DNA from: an uncultured Eubacteriales bacterium
Lineage (GTDB): Bacteria > Bacillota > Clostridia > Christensenellales > Aristaeellaceae
Length of the DNA stretch: 64,000 nt
Direction: 5' to 3'
Assembly: GCA_902778995.1 (NCBI GenBank)
Contig: CACYZW010000002.1
Span: forward strand, 17,746 to 81,745
Below are positions 62,320 to 64,000 of this stretch, piece by piece. Each line of letters starts with the position of its first letter. Position 1 is the stretch's first letter. The notes under the pieces are model-generated. The model made no database searches, was not told the DNA's origin, and saw only the letters and a list, made by a program, of their open reading frames with translations. Made by a program: the position numbers and the translations under genes.

Positions 62320-63441
62320 ATGGCCAGTTTGTCCCTTCGCGGCATATACAAGATTTATGCCGGTGATGTCGTCGCGGTGAGCGATTTCAACCTGGAGATC
62401 GAAGATAAGGAATTCATCATTCTCGTTGGTCCTTCCGGTTGCGGCAAATCCACCACGCTGCGCATGGTCGCCGGTTTGGAGGATATTTCCAAGGGTGAGT
62501 TGTACATCGACGACAAGCTGGTGAACCATATTCCCCCCAAGGATCGTGATATCGCAATGGTTTTCCAGAGCTACGCTCTGTATCCCCACATGACCGTTTA
62601 CAACAACATGGCCTTCGGTCTGAAACTGCGCAAGATGCCCAAGGCCGACATCGACCGCCGCGTAAAGGAAGCTGCTTCCATTCTGGGCATCGAAGCGCTG
62701 CTGAACCGCAAGCCTGCCGCGCTGTCCGGCGGCCAGCGCCAGCGTGTCGCCCTGGGGCGCGCCATCGTTCGTGAGCCCAAGGTCTTCCTGATGGACGAGC
62801 CTCTGTCCAACCTGGACGCCAAGCTGCGCGTACAGATGCGTTCTGAGATCACCAAGCTGCACAAGCGCCTGCAGACCACCTTCATCTATGTTACCCACGA
62901 CCAGACCGAGGCCATGACGATGGGCTCCCGCATCGTGGTTATGAAGGACGGCTTCATTCAGCAGGTTGACAGCCCGCAGAACCTGTACGATTATCCTGCA
63001 AACCTGTTCGTCGCCGGCTTCATCGGCATGCCTCAGATGAACATCTTCCGCGTCAAGCTCGAAAAGCGTGGCGACGGCGTCTACGCCACCTTCGGCAACA
63101 ACGCCATCAAGGTTCCCGACGGCAAGGTTCAGCGCATGACGGGCGACTACATCGGCAAGGAAGTCTACATGGGCATTCGTCCCGAGAACATTTCGGACGA
63201 CGCTGTATTTACCTCCACCTATCCCGATGCCTGCATCGATGTAGACGTTGAAATCATCGAGCTGATGGGCTCTGAGACCTACCTCTATATGACCACCAGC
63301 GGCAAGGACGAAAACTTCATTGCCCGCGTCGATCCCCGCACCACCTCCCGCGGCGGCGACAAGATCAAGGTGGGCTTCGATGTCAATCGACTCCACTTCT
63401 TCGACGTGGAAACCGAAAAGACCATCCTCTCCCGCGACTGA
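62320..63441 (+). CDS. Carbohydrate ABC transporter ATPase, MsmX/UgpC/MalK type
   Basis: The 373-residue ATPase has Walker A GPSGCGKST, Q-loop VFQSYALYPHMTVYNN, signature LSGGQRQRVALGRA, Walker B VFLMDEPLSNLDAK and a C-terminal TOBE/OB domain (about 240-373, MGIRPENI). This is the architecture of the shared ATPase that energises several sugar importers in Firmicutes. No permease or binding-protein gene adjoins it, consistent with a multitask MsmX role. GAGGAGG precedes the ATG at 62320. Codon use looks like that of a well-expressed gene. Confidence 0.92.
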   Translation: MASLSLRGIYKIYAGDVVAVSDFNLEIEDKEFIILVGPSGCGKSTTLRMVAGLEDISKGELYIDDKLVNHIPPKDRDIAMVFQSYALYPHMTVYNNMAFGLKLRKMPKADIDRRVKEAASILGIEALLNRKPAALSGGQRQRVALGRAIVREPKVFLMDEPLSNLDAKLRVQMRSEITKLHKRLQTTFIYVTHDQTEAMTMGSRIVVMKDGFIQQVDSPQNLYDYPANLFVAGFIGMPQMNIFRVKLEKRGDGVYATFGNNAIKVPDGKVQRMTGDYIGKEVYMGIRPENISDDAVFTSTYPDACIDVDVEIIELMGSETYLYMTTSGKDENFIARVDPRTTSRGGDKIKVGFDVNRLHFFDVETEKTILSRD

Positions 63442-63464
63442 TCTGCAAAAATCATGCTGTGGAT

Positions 63465-63492
63465 TCGCCCCTTCCCGTGCTGGAAGGGGCGA
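63465..63492 (+). terminator. Terminator-like hairpin after the msmX-like gene
   Basis: TCGCCCCTTCC and GGAAGGGGCGA form an 11-bp stem around CGTGCT. The tail is AAGTTATAAT, without a T-run, so it may be partial. Confidence 0.6.
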
Positions 63493-63518
63493 AGTTATAA
63501 TATCGGAGTGATTCACCT

Positions 63519-63869
63519 GTGTCGGATAAATTTGGCATCAATGTTAAACAGTACTGCCATGCGCATGAAACCTCCGTGGCATCCCTTCCCCCGTCGCGTG
63601 AAACGCTGGAGCTTCACCTTGAAAAACTCCGCTGGCTTCAGCATGAGCGCCTGGTTCACCTGATCGTGTTGGTAATGACGGTGCTTGCGGAGCTGTTTGC
63701 GGTGGACTTGACGGTGCTGCACCCGCAGACCAATCCACTGGCCGCCGTGGTCATGCTTGCGCTGGCCATACTGTTGGGCTTCTATTTCGCCCACTACTTT
63801 TTCCTCGAAAACACGGTTCAGCGCTGGTATAAGCTGGCGGACGATCTTCGGGAGAGGATGGACAGATGA
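63519..63869 (+). CDS. Small membrane protein of unknown function
   Basis: This 116-residue protein has a soluble N-terminal third, then two membrane helices (about 45-62 and 73-93) and a short charged C-terminus (KLADDLRERMDR). The GTG start has GGAGTG upstream at eight bases. I do not recognise a family. It follows the MsmX-like gene across a hairpin and is followed by a terminator. Confidence 0.72.
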   Translation: MSDKFGINVKQYCHAHETSVASLPPSRETLELHLEKLRWLQHERLVHLIVLVMTVLAELFAVDLTVLHPQTNPLAAVVMLALAILLGFYFAHYFFLENTVQRWYKLADDLRERMDR

Positions 63870-63902
63870 ATGCCTGTCTATAGTTGTGCCCAGATAATAA
63901 TG

Positions 63903-63931
63903 GGGCTGTCTCAAAAGAGAGGCAGCCTCTT
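63903..63931 (+). terminator. Rho-independent terminator
   Basis: GGCTGTCTC and GAGAGGCAGCC form a stem with a two-base bulge and AAAA loop, followed by TCTTTAAT. Confidence 0.75.
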
Positions 63932-63956
63932 TAATATAAAGAAGGAGAAAAAAGTA

Positions 63957-63992
63957 ATGCCAGGTCTTGCGCAGACCTGGCAGCGTTGTTAG
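63957..63992 (+). other. Eleven-residue open frame over a perfect hairpin, possible leader
   Basis: AAGGAG (63942-63947) precedes an ATG at 63957 by about nine bases. The frame gives eleven residues and then TAG. It lies over a perfect hairpin, GCCAGGTC/GACCTGGC (63959-63981). This could be a leader peptide with a regulatory stem for a gene beyond the edge, or a chance frame over a repeat end. Confidence 0.3.
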
Positions 63993-64000
63993 AATTAAGG

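Noticed and set aside
1-64000. CRISPR arrays, tRNA or rRNA genes, and defence islands
   Set aside because: No regularly spaced repeats, no tRNA cloverleaf or rRNA segments, and no restriction, toxin or Cas motifs were seen in any frame.

Overview
The window is a 64 kb chromosomal segment of an endospore-forming, GC-rich (high-50s percent by eye) member of the Clostridia. It carries spoVT, the spoIIA operon with sigF, spoIIP, a Spo0A homologue, a gerA-type germination operon, the ctsR-mcsA-mcsB-clpC stress operon, an endonuclease-type MutL and an ECF transporter module. No rRNA, tRNA, CRISPR array, prophage or complete insertion sequence was found. Genus cannot be fixed from the sequence alone; a gut or anaerobic Clostridia lineage fits (flavodiiron protein fused to rubredoxin, DUF6062, DUF5685).

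Layout: 1-2.8 kb holds the end of a fibronectin-III-like surface protein and two unrecognised genes. 3.1-8.0 kb has spoVT, mazG/yabN, hup, rqcP/yabO, an ispD-ispF fusion and mtnN. 8.4-13.0 kb is the CtsR regulon operon, with a class A PBP running into it from the other side. 15.5-18.7 kb holds a short FtsH-like protease, then spoIIAA-spoIIAB-sigF behind a sigma-H-type promoter. 18.7-33.1 kb has lysA (minus), then a long plus-strand run: two TIGR-type radical SAM partner genes, RNase G, miaB, ricA-like, mutS, mutL, miaA, a metal-binding-type lipoprotein and rnhA. 33.2-39.0 kb is a minus-strand block: a tyrosine recombinase, four small or Cys-rich proteins of unknown function, a J-domain protein, DUF5685 and radA. 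39.2-44.5 kb has a degenerate metallophosphoesterase and gerA-gerB-gerC. 44.7-51.0 kb has the flavodiiron fusion, a BaiN/HI0933-type flavoprotein, an RpiR regulator, spoIIP and spo0A. 51.2-57.5 kb has glgB and the glycolytic pgk-tpiA-gpmI cluster (minus). 57.7-63.9 kb has ecfA1-ecfA2-ecfT-truA-ybaK-HAD, an MsmX/UgpC-type ATPase and a small membrane protein.

The least explained content is repetitive DNA. A 156-bp element is present in two inverted copies (96% identical, 7 kb apart); one copy supplies the C-terminal residues and stop codon of the BaiN-type gene. A second family, built on TTAAGGAAACACCGCA arms, forms a MITE-like 172-bp element and several solo or paired arms, some of them serving as terminators. 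An IS200/IS605-like relic without a transposase lies downstream of glgB. Many starts below were moved downstream from the longest open frame because a clear Shine-Dalgarno sequence marks an internal codon.
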